Shown here piece by piece: positions 14,976 through 23,700 of a stretch of 23,930 nt of DNA; position 1 is the stretch's first letter; each line of letters opens with the position of its first letter. The translations under genes and the position numbers were made by a program. Source of the stretch: Thermoplasmata archaeon (GTDB lineage Archaea > Thermoplasmatota > Thermoplasmata > GCA-020350865); NCBI GenBank assembly GCA_020351895.1, contig CP070672.1, positions 252,907 through 276,836 of the forward strand, in the 5' to 3' direction. Below the pieces are notes generated by a model. That model was not told the origin of the DNA and did not search any database. It saw only the letters and a list, made by a program, of their open reading frames with translations.

Positions 14976-16121
14976 TTACTTTATCTTCTCTAATAAAGCA
15001 CACATCAAATCAACAACAGGAATATCCACCTTCTCTTTTTCAACAGGTATCTCCTTCCATGTGGCGCAAGTAAAGTGGATCACACATTTTGGACAGGATG
15101 TAATGAGTTTGTCTGCCTGGGTGTTTTTCGCCTCCATTAAACGATCTATCTGCATTACCTTGGAAAGCGATTCGCAGGTAGCAAAGGCATTTACTCCGCA
15201 ACATGTGCTGTTCTCCTTAATGTTTTCCATTTCTACCAATTCAAATCCTGCAGCCTCAATTAGTTCCCTAGGACTGTCGTAGATTCCCAGATGCCTCCCG
15301 AGTCTGCAAGGATCATGATAGGTCACCTTTTGATTGCCTTCGCTTTTGAATTCCAGCTTCCCATCATCCACCAAGTCCATTAAATAATCGGTTATGTAAA
15401 CCAGTTCAAAATCCAGATCCCCTGCAATATCCTGATAATCGAAATCGAAAGTTCTCATCCCCTCTGGACAGGAAAACACCACGGTCTTTGCACCTGCTTC
15501 CTTTATTGCCTTAATATTGAGATTCATTAACTTCTCGAAATTATCCTCCTCCCCTGTCCAATTGAGATCGTGACCGCAACATACTTCGTTTTTACTCATG
15601 GCTGGAGTGATTTCGGCTTTGTTCAACAATTTGATGCTATTTCTTGCAATATCGAGCACACCGGCCTTTCTCTCCTCGAAGATCTTGTCAAGATGAGCCT
15701 GGCAGCCCGAGAAATAGTAAACATCACCCTTTTCTGCCACTTTTAAATCATCGGTGACCCAGCTTAGCCTGTTTTGTAGCAGCTGGTGAGACTGGATTCT
15801 TGCGATAGTCTGCATCAATCCTCCCTGGGAGCAGGTGGGCTCGAATCCATCTAAAACAGACTCGCTTCTAAGTCCCCTGATAAACTCTGTGTAATCCACT
15901 TTGTAGGGACACATCTGACTGCACATGGCACATGTGGTACATCGCCATATATCCATATTCTGGGCCAGACCTCCTTCCACACCTTCCAATGCCTTTACCA
16001 CTATCAATCTTGGAGCAAAGTCCTGGTCCAATTTGGCAACGGGACATACAGTGGTGCACTTACCGCACTCCACACAATCGTACGCACCTGTGTCATCTAT
16101 AAGATCATCTATTGAGGACAT
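14976..16121 (-). CDS. HdrC/HdrB-like (HdrD-type) Fe-S protein with two CCG domains
   Basis: 381 residues. The N-terminal dicluster ferredoxin resembles HdrC: C16/19/22/26 (CVECGKCTTVCP) and C61/64/67/71 (CTTCAMCSQMCP). Two CCG (cysteine-rich) domains follow, as in HdrB and HdrD. The first has C140, CC at 181-182 and SCPEG at 217-221, without the usual last Cys. The second is complete: HDPCRLG at 269-275, CC at 307-308 and SCPKC at 342-346. In heterodisulfide reductase these domains bind the noncubane [4Fe-4S] clusters that reduce CoM-S-S-CoB; in other family members the acceptor differs. It starts 13 nt inside the end of the HdrA-MvhD fusion, with GGAGG upstream of the ATG, so it is likely the fusion's terminal acceptor subunit. 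It is the only CCG protein in the window. The substrate cannot be told from sequence; no N-terminal membrane segment is seen. Confidence 0.92.
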   Translation of the reverse strand: MSSIDDLIDDTGAYDCVECGKCTTVCPVAKLDQDFAPRLIVVKALEGVEGGLAQNMDIWRCTTCAMCSQMCPYKVDYTEFIRGLRSESVLDGFEPTCSQGGLMQTIARIQSHQLLQNRLSWVTDDLKVAEKGDVYYFSGCQAHLDKIFEERKAGVLDIARNSIKLLNKAEITPAMSKNEVCCGHDLNWTGEEDNFEKLMNLNIKAIKEAGAKTVVFSCPEGMRTFDFDYQDIAGDLDFELVYITDYLMDLVDDGKLEFKSEGNQKVTYHDPCRLGRHLGIYDSPRELIEAAGFELVEMENIKENSTCCGVNAFATCESLSKVMQIDRLMEAKNTQADKLITSCPKCVIHFTCATWKEIPVEKEKVDIPVVDLMCALLEKIK

Positions 16122-19100
16122 TCGATTTCCTCCTTCTGAGGTTTTGTAGGTTGTTCAATGGGATTTAAAGGATTGGGCCCGAGCTCTCTAATTTCCTTTG
16201 CGAATTCGGTCATGATATCTGCAAATCTTTTTCCTTCTGAAGCAGAGATCCACTCCAATCGTACTCTTCTTTCATCCATACCCAACAATCCGATAAGTTC
16301 CTTTACATTTTTCACTCTGATTTCTGCCTTCTCGTTTCCCGATATATAATGGCAGTCCCCGATGTGGCAGCCAGCAACTAACACTCCATCTACCCCTTTA
16401 TGGATCGCCTCCATTATAAATGATGGGGCGACTCTTCCCGAGCACATGACACGAATCACCCTGATATTTGGTGGATACTGAAATCTGGAAACACCTGCTA
16501 AATCGGCTCCAGCGTAAGCACACCAGTTGCAGCAGAATGCCAAGATAAAGGGCTCGAATTCCTCCCGTAATTTATGATCTTCAACTGCGGAATCGATCAT
16601 TGTGTGAATCTGATCATTTTTAAAATGCTTTGTAATGATTGCATTGTTGCAACAACTTGCAGCGCATGCTCCACATCCTTTGCACAAAGCCTCGTTGATC
16701 TTCGAACGCTTATTCCCTTTATCATCAGTAATGAGCTCGGGAGCACCGAACTCACAGATATCGATACACTCCCCACATCCTCGACATTTCATCTCGTCCA
16801 CAACAGAGATTACGGCATTGGCTTCGAAGAATTTTTTCGAAAGTAATGTTGCGGCCCTTGATACCGTGCCCTTTGCCTGGGAAATGCATTCCTCGAGAAA
16901 TTTTGGTGAATGCGCAAGTCCACATAAAAATACACCTTCGGTTGCAAAATCCAGTGGGCGAAGTTTCATATGCGCTTCAAGGAAAAACCCATCCTTGGAA
17001 AGGGGTACCTTAAGCATCTTGGCGATTTTCTGATTGTCGGGACTTGGTATTGTGGCTGTGCTTAAAACAAGCAGATCTGGATTGATATCGATATCTTCAC
17101 CTAAATAATGATCGAAAATGGATACAGAAAGTGAACCATCTGCAAGCTGAACATCGGGATTTCCATCATCGTAGTACCTGATGAAGACGATACCGGATCT
17201 TGCAGCCTCTTCATAGAAGATCTCCCGAAAGCCGTATGTTCTCATGTCCTTATACAGAATGTAGATATTGGCCTTTGGATTCAATTCCTTCAACTTCAGC
17301 GCGTTCTTCACGGCCTCTGAGCAGCAGACCCTGCTGCAGTATGTACGGTTTTCATCCCTGCTTCCCACGCACTGAATCATGACAACTGTATCTGCATCCA
17401 CCTGCCCTTTCCCCAATCTCTCTTCGAAATCCAATTGCGTGATGATCCTCTCATCCTGCCCATAAAGATACTCCTTTGGCTGGTAGCTGATGCCCCCGGT
17501 GGCAACTATAACTGCCCCGTGCTCCAATACCTTCTCCTCGTCGTTCTCAGAAATAGTGGTTTTGAAATCTCCCACACATCCCTCGATATTTTTGATATCA
17601 GAGTTTACATACACATTTATTTTATTGTTAGAATTGATTTTATCTATGGTTTCCTTCAGAAATTCCTGGAGATTTTCTCCTGTGAGCATGAAATGCAGTC
17701 GTCTGAGATTTCCACCTAGCTCTTTTTCCTTTTCAACGATATGGGCTGCGAATCCATGCTCAGCCAACTCCAATGCAGCCATCATTCCCGATATTCCACC
17801 ACCTATGACAAGGGCCGATTGATTTATTGGAATTTCCACTTTATATAGTGGTTCAAGCAACCTCGTTTTTGAAATGGCCATCCTTACCAGATCCATGGCC
17901 TTCTTCGTTGCAGCTTCAGGTTCGTGCATGTGAACCCATGAGCATTGATCCCTTATGTTGGCCATTTCAAAGAAGTACGGATTCAATCCCGCCTCCCTTA
18001 CGGTATTCTGAAACAGTGGTTCATGGGTCCGAGGTGTACAGCTTGCCACCACCACACGGTTGAGATTATGATCCTCAATTTTGGATTTGATATTTTGCTG
18101 TGTGTCTTGGGAACATGTGTACGGATTGCTCTCGGCGTACACAACATTGGGCAGGGTTTTAACGTACTCCACAACATCAGGGACCTTGACTACACCGCCT
18201 ATGTTGATTCCGCAGTGGCAAATGAACACCCCCATTCGGGGTTCCTCGAACGCCACCTCTTTTTCAGGTGGATACTCCTTTACTTCAACGAGTTTGTCCC
18301 GTTCGGACGCAATCAAGGACGAAGCGCAGGCAGCGGCACCGCTTGCCTGGGCCACAGTATCGGGGATATCCTTTGGAGCGGAAAATGCTCCTGAGACGAA
18401 GATTCCTTTCATGTTGGTCTCAAGAGGTGATGTAACACTTGTCTTACAAAAGTTGTAATCGTTCAACTCCACACCCAACTTTTCGGCAAGCTCCAATGCG
18501 GTACTCGGTGAGTCCATTCCAACGGAAAGAACCACCAAATCGAACTCCTCCTCATTTAATACCCCCTCGTGAACATAATTTAAAATCAGGTTGTTTGTGT
18601 TTTTATCCTCATTTACTCCCGAGACCCTGTTGTTTTTCACGAACCTGATACCATGCTCTTCTTCGGCCCTGATATAATAATCATCGAATTCCTTGCCAAA
18701 GGCCCGCATGTCCATGAAGAATATGGTGGATTTTAATCCTGGTGCATGTTCCTGGGCTATGACTGCCTCTTTTATTGCGAACATGCAGCATACTGATGAG
18801 CAATATGGATTTCCTGCAGTCCTGTCCCTTGAACCAACACATTGGATAAAGGCGACTCTCTTTGGTATCTCACCGTCAGAGAGTCTCAGAACGAGACCAT
18901 TGAAAGGCCCTGTTGCACTGAGCATACGCTCCATTTCCAAACTGGAGATCACATTTGGGAATTTACCGTATCCATATTCTTTACGCTTCGATAAAATGTC
19001 GAATTCCTCAAAACCAGGTGACAGTATGATGGAGCCCACTGCTATCTCAATTTCCCTTTTTTCCTGGGAATATTTTATGGCTTCTGCCTCGCATTGGGTT

Positions 19101-19615
19101 TCGCAGAGTCCACAGCCTATACAGATTTCCTGATCTATACAGTGAACAGGTGGAACAGCCTGTGGATACTTCACATGAATGGCCTTTCTCCTTTTCAGAC
19201 CCTTGTTGTACTCGTCTTTTACTTCGATGGGACACCGCTGTGTACAAATACCGCATCCGGTACAGCGGCTCTCGTCCACATATCTTGGTCTTTTGGTAAT
19301 TGTGACCTTGAAATTTCCTGCTTCGCCTTCCACACTTTCCAAATCGGCATTTGTGAGGAGCTGAATGTTGTGATGCCGTCCTGTCTCCACCAGTTTTGGG
19401 GCCATGATGCACATTGCGCAATCGTTAGTGGGAAATGTCTTATCAAGTTGGGACATTGCCCCGCCTATACTGGGGCTGCTATCAAGAACGTAGACCTTAA
19501 AGCCTGAATCCGCCAGATCCAATGCGTACTGCATACCTGAGATCCCACCACCGATTATCAGGACCGCCCCTACCTTTTTGGATTCAGACTCCTTGCTTTT
19601 TGAAATGGCGTCCAC
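16109..19615 (-). CDS. hdrA: HdrA double-length protein fused to a C-terminal MvhD domain
   Basis: 1168 residues. Domains: FAD domain with IGGGISGM at 21-28 and the PTNDCAMCIMAPKL signature at 62-75; ferredoxin insert C118/121/124/128 and C165/168/171/175; HdrA N-type domain with CHC at 466-468, C501, SCTPRTH near 525 and C558; second FAD domain from VIGGGISG near 603, without a ferredoxin insert; terminal ferredoxin C944/947/950/954 and C978/981/984/988; then an MvhD domain from ~1019 with CCNWCAYAGADLAG, MCSGR at 1057-1061 and GCHIGDCHY at 1082-1090. The fusion joins two proteins encoded separately elsewhere in this cluster, supporting HdrA-MvhD contact. This MvhD lacks the winged-helix extension. 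The chosen start is GTG; the upstream frame runs back to the previous gene's TAA without an ATG, so another non-ATG start (for example CTG 12 nt upstream, with AAAGGA before it) is possible. The stop is TAG, the only TAG terminator in the window, and it lies inside the next gene. Confidence 0.95.
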   Translation of the reverse strand: MDAISKSKESESKKVGAVLIIGGGISGMQYALDLADSGFKVYVLDSSPSIGGAMSQLDKTFPTNDCAMCIMAPKLVETGRHHNIQLLTNADLESVEGEAGNFKVTITKRPRYVDESRCTGCGICTQRCPIEVKDEYNKGLKRRKAIHVKYPQAVPPVHCIDQEICIGCGLCETQCEAEAIKYSQEKREIEIAVGSIILSPGFEEFDILSKRKEYGYGKFPNVISSLEMERMLSATGPFNGLVLRLSDGEIPKRVAFIQCVGSRDRTAGNPYCSSVCCMFAIKEAVIAQEHAPGLKSTIFFMDMRAFGKEFDDYYIRAEEEHGIRFVKNNRVSGVNEDKNTNNLILNYVHEGVLNEEEFDLVVLSVGMDSPSTALELAEKLGVELNDYNFCKTSVTSPLETNMKGIFVSGAFSAPKDIPDTVAQASGAAACASSLIASERDKLVEVKEYPPEKEVAFEEPRMGVFICHCGINIGGVVKVPDVVEYVKTLPNVVYAESNPYTCSQDTQQNIKSKIEDHNLNRVVVASCTPRTHEPLFQNTVREAGLNPYFFEMANIRDQCSWVHMHEPEAATKKAMDLVRMAISKTRLLEPLYKVEIPINQSALVIGGGISGMMAALELAEHGFAAHIVEKEKELGGNLRRLHFMLTGENLQEFLKETIDKINSNNKINVYVNSDIKNIEGCVGDFKTTISENDEEKVLEHGAVIVATGGISYQPKEYLYGQDERIITQLDFEERLGKGQVDADTVVMIQCVGSRDENRTYCSRVCCSEAVKNALKLKELNPKANIYILYKDMRTYGFREIFYEEAARSGIVFIRYYDDGNPDVQLADGSLSVSIFDHYLGEDIDINPDLLVLSTATIPSPDNQKIAKMLKVPLSKDGFFLEAHMKLRPLDFATEGVFLCGLAHSPKFLEECISQAKGTVSRAATLLSKKFFEANAVISVVDEMKCRGCGECIDICEFGAPELITDDKGNKRSKINEALCKGCGACAASCCNNAIITKHFKNDQIHTMIDSAVEDHKLREEFEPFILAFCCNWCAYAGADLAGVSRFQYPPNIRVIRVMCSGRVAPSFIMEAIHKGVDGVLVAGCHIGDCHYISGNEKAEIRVKNVKELIGLLGMDERRVRLEWISASEGKRFADIMTEFAKEIRELGPNPLNPIEQPTKPQKEEIECPQ

Positions 19616-19642
19616 CTCGATCAGTTCATCCTTTGCCTCTAT

Positions 19643-19945
19643 TTACACCACCCCCTTTCCTGAAAGCAATCCCCTGATGCAAACAGAGAAATGACAGGCA
19701 TCGGATCTTGCCCTCTCACAGCTGTGACACCTTAAGGTGAGGAGCAACTCTCTTGTTATCTTCTTTCTTGTCTCTTCATCAATATTAGGGAGGTTTTCCT
19801 TGCACTCCTGAATTATCTTGTTTTGAACCTGAGCCCAGGCTGGTAAAGTGGAGACTTTGTATTTCCTTCTCCAAGAGTTGCGAATATTTTTTATCTCGTC
19901 CCGCTCATCTATTTTCGTTTCTTGTTCATCGGTACTTACTTCCAT
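19643..19945 (-). CDS. Small tetracysteine protein, copy 1 (unrecognised family)
   Basis: 100 residues, family not recognised. A charged, variable N-terminus (1-20) is followed by a conserved core: VSTLPAWAQVQNKIIQEC (31-48), NIDEETRKKITRELLLTLR (54-72), then CHSCERARSDACHFSVCIRG (73-92) with Cys 73, 76, 84 and 89. The CX2C-X7-CX4C spacing suggests a metal site, either zinc or one Fe-S cluster, but the sequence does not say which. No signal peptide or membrane segment is visible. Two close paralogs lie at 7300-6992 and 3202-2891, each directly after an MvhD-wHTH gene and before an HdrA gene, so it is probably an assembly factor or small subunit of the HdrA-MvhD module. GAGAGG lies just upstream of the ATG. 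The stop is TAA and the next HdrA follows after 27 nt. Confidence 0.9.
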   Translation of the reverse strand: MEVSTDEQETKIDERDEIKNIRNSWRRKYKVSTLPAWAQVQNKIIQECKENLPNIDEETRKKITRELLLTLRCHSCERARSDACHFSVCIRGLLSGKGVV

Positions 19946-19959
19946 TTATGTTCCTCTCT

Positions 19960-20739
19960 TCAATCACCTGCAACATAGTTGTAAATCGGAGATGTGCCTT
20001 CGATTTTCTTAAGTCCCACCAATCCTCTGTCCCGAAGTACAACAAGGTGCTCAAGAACCTCTTTCGATGGGGTCTCTATGTCTTGGGCGATATCCTTAAC
20101 TGATCGGGATTTTTTCATAAGGGACCTTAGGATTCGCTGTCTTAGCATCTCCTCCTCAATAATTTCATCCATTATCTCATTAAATCTTTCATCTTCGATT
20201 TTATTGTTGTAGACATTTCCCTTTTCGATTATGTTATACGCTTTTCCGCAAAGCAACCTCAACCTGAAATCATTGGCTGCATCCCTTGCTATTAATAATT
20301 GCTCCAGAATATTCAAGTGGGGGGACTTGCCTGAGATGGGGCTCGGTCCCAACTCGGTTATATTTTTGGTCATCTCCTTCATTATATCTGCGAAACGAAT
20401 GGATTCGGATGCCGAGACCCATTCCAATCTCAGCCTCTTGGGATTCAATCCAACCTTTTGAAGCAGTTTCTTGGTCATTTCTATGCGATAGACAGTATGG
20501 AAATTGCCTTCGATGTAGTGACAGTCCCCAGGATGGCACCCTCCAATGAATATTCCATCGATACCTTGAATGAACATTTCAAGGATAATCGAGGGCTCGA
20601 TTCTGGAGCTGCACATGACCCTGATGATCCTGATATTATGGGGGTACTGTATCCTGCTAACACCAGCCAAATCGGCCCCGGCATAGCAGCACCAGTTGCA
20701 TAGGTAGCCGATTATCTTCGGGTCAAAATCGTCGCTCAT
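19960..20739 (-). CDS. mvhD: MvhD-type electron-transfer protein with C-terminal winged helix
   Basis: 259 residues. Residues 1-135 are an MvhD (F420-non-reducing hydrogenase delta subunit) domain, which in known complexes holds a [2Fe-2S] cluster and passes electrons to HdrA. The expected motifs are present: CNWCCYAGADLAG at 14-26, MCSSR at 42-46 and GCHPGDCHY at 67-75, giving Cys 14, 17, 43, 68 and 73. After the GPSPISG linker (131-137) come about 120 extra residues: a helical stretch with GNVYNNKI, then residues ~205-255 (SVKDIA, EVLEHLVVLRDRGLVGL, then a short beta pair) that read like a winged-helix domain. Classic MvhD is about 140 residues, so this is an extended form. The start overlaps the upstream HdrA stop (ATGA), so the two are probably translationally coupled. 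The role of the winged helix is unknown; it could bind a partner protein rather than DNA. Confidence 0.93.
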   Translation of the reverse strand: MSDDFDPKIIGYLCNWCCYAGADLAGVSRIQYPHNIRIIRVMCSSRIEPSIILEMFIQGIDGIFIGGCHPGDCHYIEGNFHTVYRIEMTKKLLQKVGLNPKRLRLEWVSASESIRFADIMKEMTKNITELGPSPISGKSPHLNILEQLLIARDAANDFRLRLLCGKAYNIIEKGNVYNNKIEDERFNEIMDEIIEEEMLRQRILRSLMKKSRSVKDIAQDIETPSKEVLEHLVVLRDRGLVGLKKIEGTSPIYNYVAGD

Positions 20740-23700
20740 CTGATCTCATCCTCCATAAGAGGCAATCCTTGAGCTATGAGCTGTTCAATTGTGTAATGAT
20801 TCATAGTTATGGCACATTCAGGGCATGCTGCTGCACAGGAGCCACACCCCTGGCAAAGCGCCTCCACAACACGCATTGCCTTCTTTCCTTCCACAGGTCT
20901 TATGGCACCATATGGACAGACCTGCTCGCAAGTTTTACACCCTATACACCTTTCCTGATCAATGAATGATGTAATGGGCTCATTTCTCGCAAAACCTCTC
21001 AGCATGGGTATGGCAGCCTTCATGGCTGCACCGCTTGCCTGCTCCAACGACTCTGCAATATTTTTGGGACTCTGTAAACACCCTGCAAGATATATACCCT
21101 CGACATTTGCCTCAATGGGTGCCAGTTTGATATGCTTTTCCATACAAAAACCGCTTCCACACTGAGTCACCTTGAAATTCTGAAGCAGATCGTGAGTATC
21201 AGGAAACCTTGCTACCATACCCAAAACGAGAATAACATTATCCACAGGGATCTTCAAATCTTCCCCACTAAGCTCGTCAAAGACATGGATATTGGCCTTG
21301 CCCTTTAAATCCTCGACCATTGGCTTATTTTCGAATTCATATTTGACGAACTGCACTCCCATTTCACAGGCCTTCCTGTACATCTCTTCCCCTCCTTTGC
21401 CATATGTTCTGATGTCCCTGTATAAAATGATAACGTCGATGCCCATCTTCCTTAATTGGATGGCCTGTTTCATGGTGGATTTACAACAGTATCGGGAGCA
21501 ATCACCAATTCCCTCGGTTCCCTCTCGATCGAATAGACTCTCGCATAATGGATCTCTTGAACCAACACACAATATAAACGCTATTTTCTCAGGCTTCTTA
21601 TTGTTGATTATCACCTCGCCTTTTGTGGGTCCTTCCGGATTAAGGAGTCTCTCTAGACCTATATTGCTTATAACTGAAATAGCCTCTAAATTCTCTGGTT
21701 TATCCTCATAGCTATATTCACCTTGGGGATCGTATAGATCAGAGCCTATAGCCAGAATCACAGTTCCTGCCTTAAATCGTTTAAAGTTGTCTTCTAGATG
21801 TTCTATAGATTCCTTTGTAATGGCACCAGTAGGACATGCATCGATACATTTTCCGCATTTGTTACAATCTTTTACTACGATGTTGTAGGCTTTGGGCCAG
21901 GAGTTTGGATGCATGTATATGGCCTTTCGTGTGGAAAGTCTCCTGTCAAAAAGATAGTGCGATTCCACGGGACACACCTCTTCACATTTACCACAGGCAT
22001 CACACTTTTCTATATCCACACCTCTTGCCCGTTGGGATATATCCACATCAAAATTTCCTAGATAACCCTCCACTTTTGTAACTTCCGATTTTAGATGCAC
22101 TTTTATCTTCGGTCTCCTGCTTATTGCACCGTACATCCTATCCAAAATTGAATGGGATGATTGGCTTTCTGGGAAGACCTCACCTAGCTGGGCAACCCTT
22201 CCCCCTAGGTAGGCTGCTTTCTCAACAAGATTCACTTCGATTCCAAGATTGGCCAAATCTATTGCACTTCGCATCCCGGCAATCCCACCACCTATCACCA
22301 AAGCGCTCCTCTCGATGTATATTCCTCTGGGGTACAATGGTTTGAGGTGAATGGCCTTGGCCACTGCCATTCTTACAAGGTCCTTGGCCTTTTCCGTTGC
22401 CTTCTCAGGTTCATGCATATGAACCCAGGAGCATTGATCGCGTATGTTCGCCATCTCAAATAAAAAGGGATTCAGTCCGGCTTTTTCGCATGTATCCCTG
22501 AATATGGGTTCATGTGTTTTCGGTGTGCAGGAGGCTATGACAACCCTGTTCAGATTTTTTTCCTTTATCATTTCCGTCAAATGTTTTTGGGAATCTTCTG
22601 AGCATGTGTATAGGTTATCTTCGGCATACACCACATAGGGCACCGTCTTAACGTGCTCAACAACACTTTGTACATCTACGGTGCCGCCGATATTGATTCC
22701 ACAGGAACATACGAAAACACCTATTCTGGGCTCCTCGTCCTCTTTTCCTGCCGTAAGATAGGGGGCGGCCTTGGGTATTTCCTCATGCTCGATTTCCTCT
22801 TTAATCCAGCCTATGGCCCTGGCAGCTGCCGCACTTGCTTCAGCCACACTGTCGGGAATGTCCTTGGGACCAGCAGCACAACCTGCCAGGCATATACCGG
22901 GTTTTGTGGAATCGATGGGGAGGGCATTTATGTGCCTCTCCTTGAAGAAACCGTATTCATCCAGGTCGATACCTAGAATCTCAGCCAACTTCTTATTGCC
23001 TTCATTTGGGATTATGGTTGTTGAGAGTATAACCAAGTCTCCCCTGATTTCCTTGGTCTCCCCCTTTATTATATCACCCACCCTAACGAAGATATCGTTT
23101 GTTCCTGCTTCCTCGATTATCTCCGCGGGTCTACCCTTAATAAAATTGATGTTGATTTCATCCTTAGCCCTGAGATAGTAACTCTCAAAATGCTTTCCAT
23201 AGGCTCTGATATCCATGTAGAGTATATGCATATCTTCTATATTCGGATCATGCTCCTTGGCTATCATCGCCTCCTTTATGGAGTGCATACAGCAAACAGC
23301 TGAGCAATATTTGCAGTTGTTTACATCCCTTGATCCAACACACTGAATGAATACCACACTCTTTGGAGGCTTACCGTCAGAAGGTCGAAGGATTTTACCC
23401 TGCGTTGGACCTGAGGCGCTCATGAGTCTCTCGAATTCAATTGAAGTGATAATATTATCATATTCATCATATTTGTACTCTGGTACACGAGACGGATTTA
23501 AGAAATCATATCCGGTTGCCACGATAATGGAGCCAACATCCAACTCTAATTCTTCGTCTTTCTGCTCAAAATCTATTGCACCTCTTGTGCATGTCTTTTC
23601 ACATAATCTGCATTTCCCCTTCTCAAAATAAGTGCAGTTGTTTTTGTCAATGGTATATATTAGAGGCACGGCCTGTGGAAAGGGAATATAAATGGCCTTT

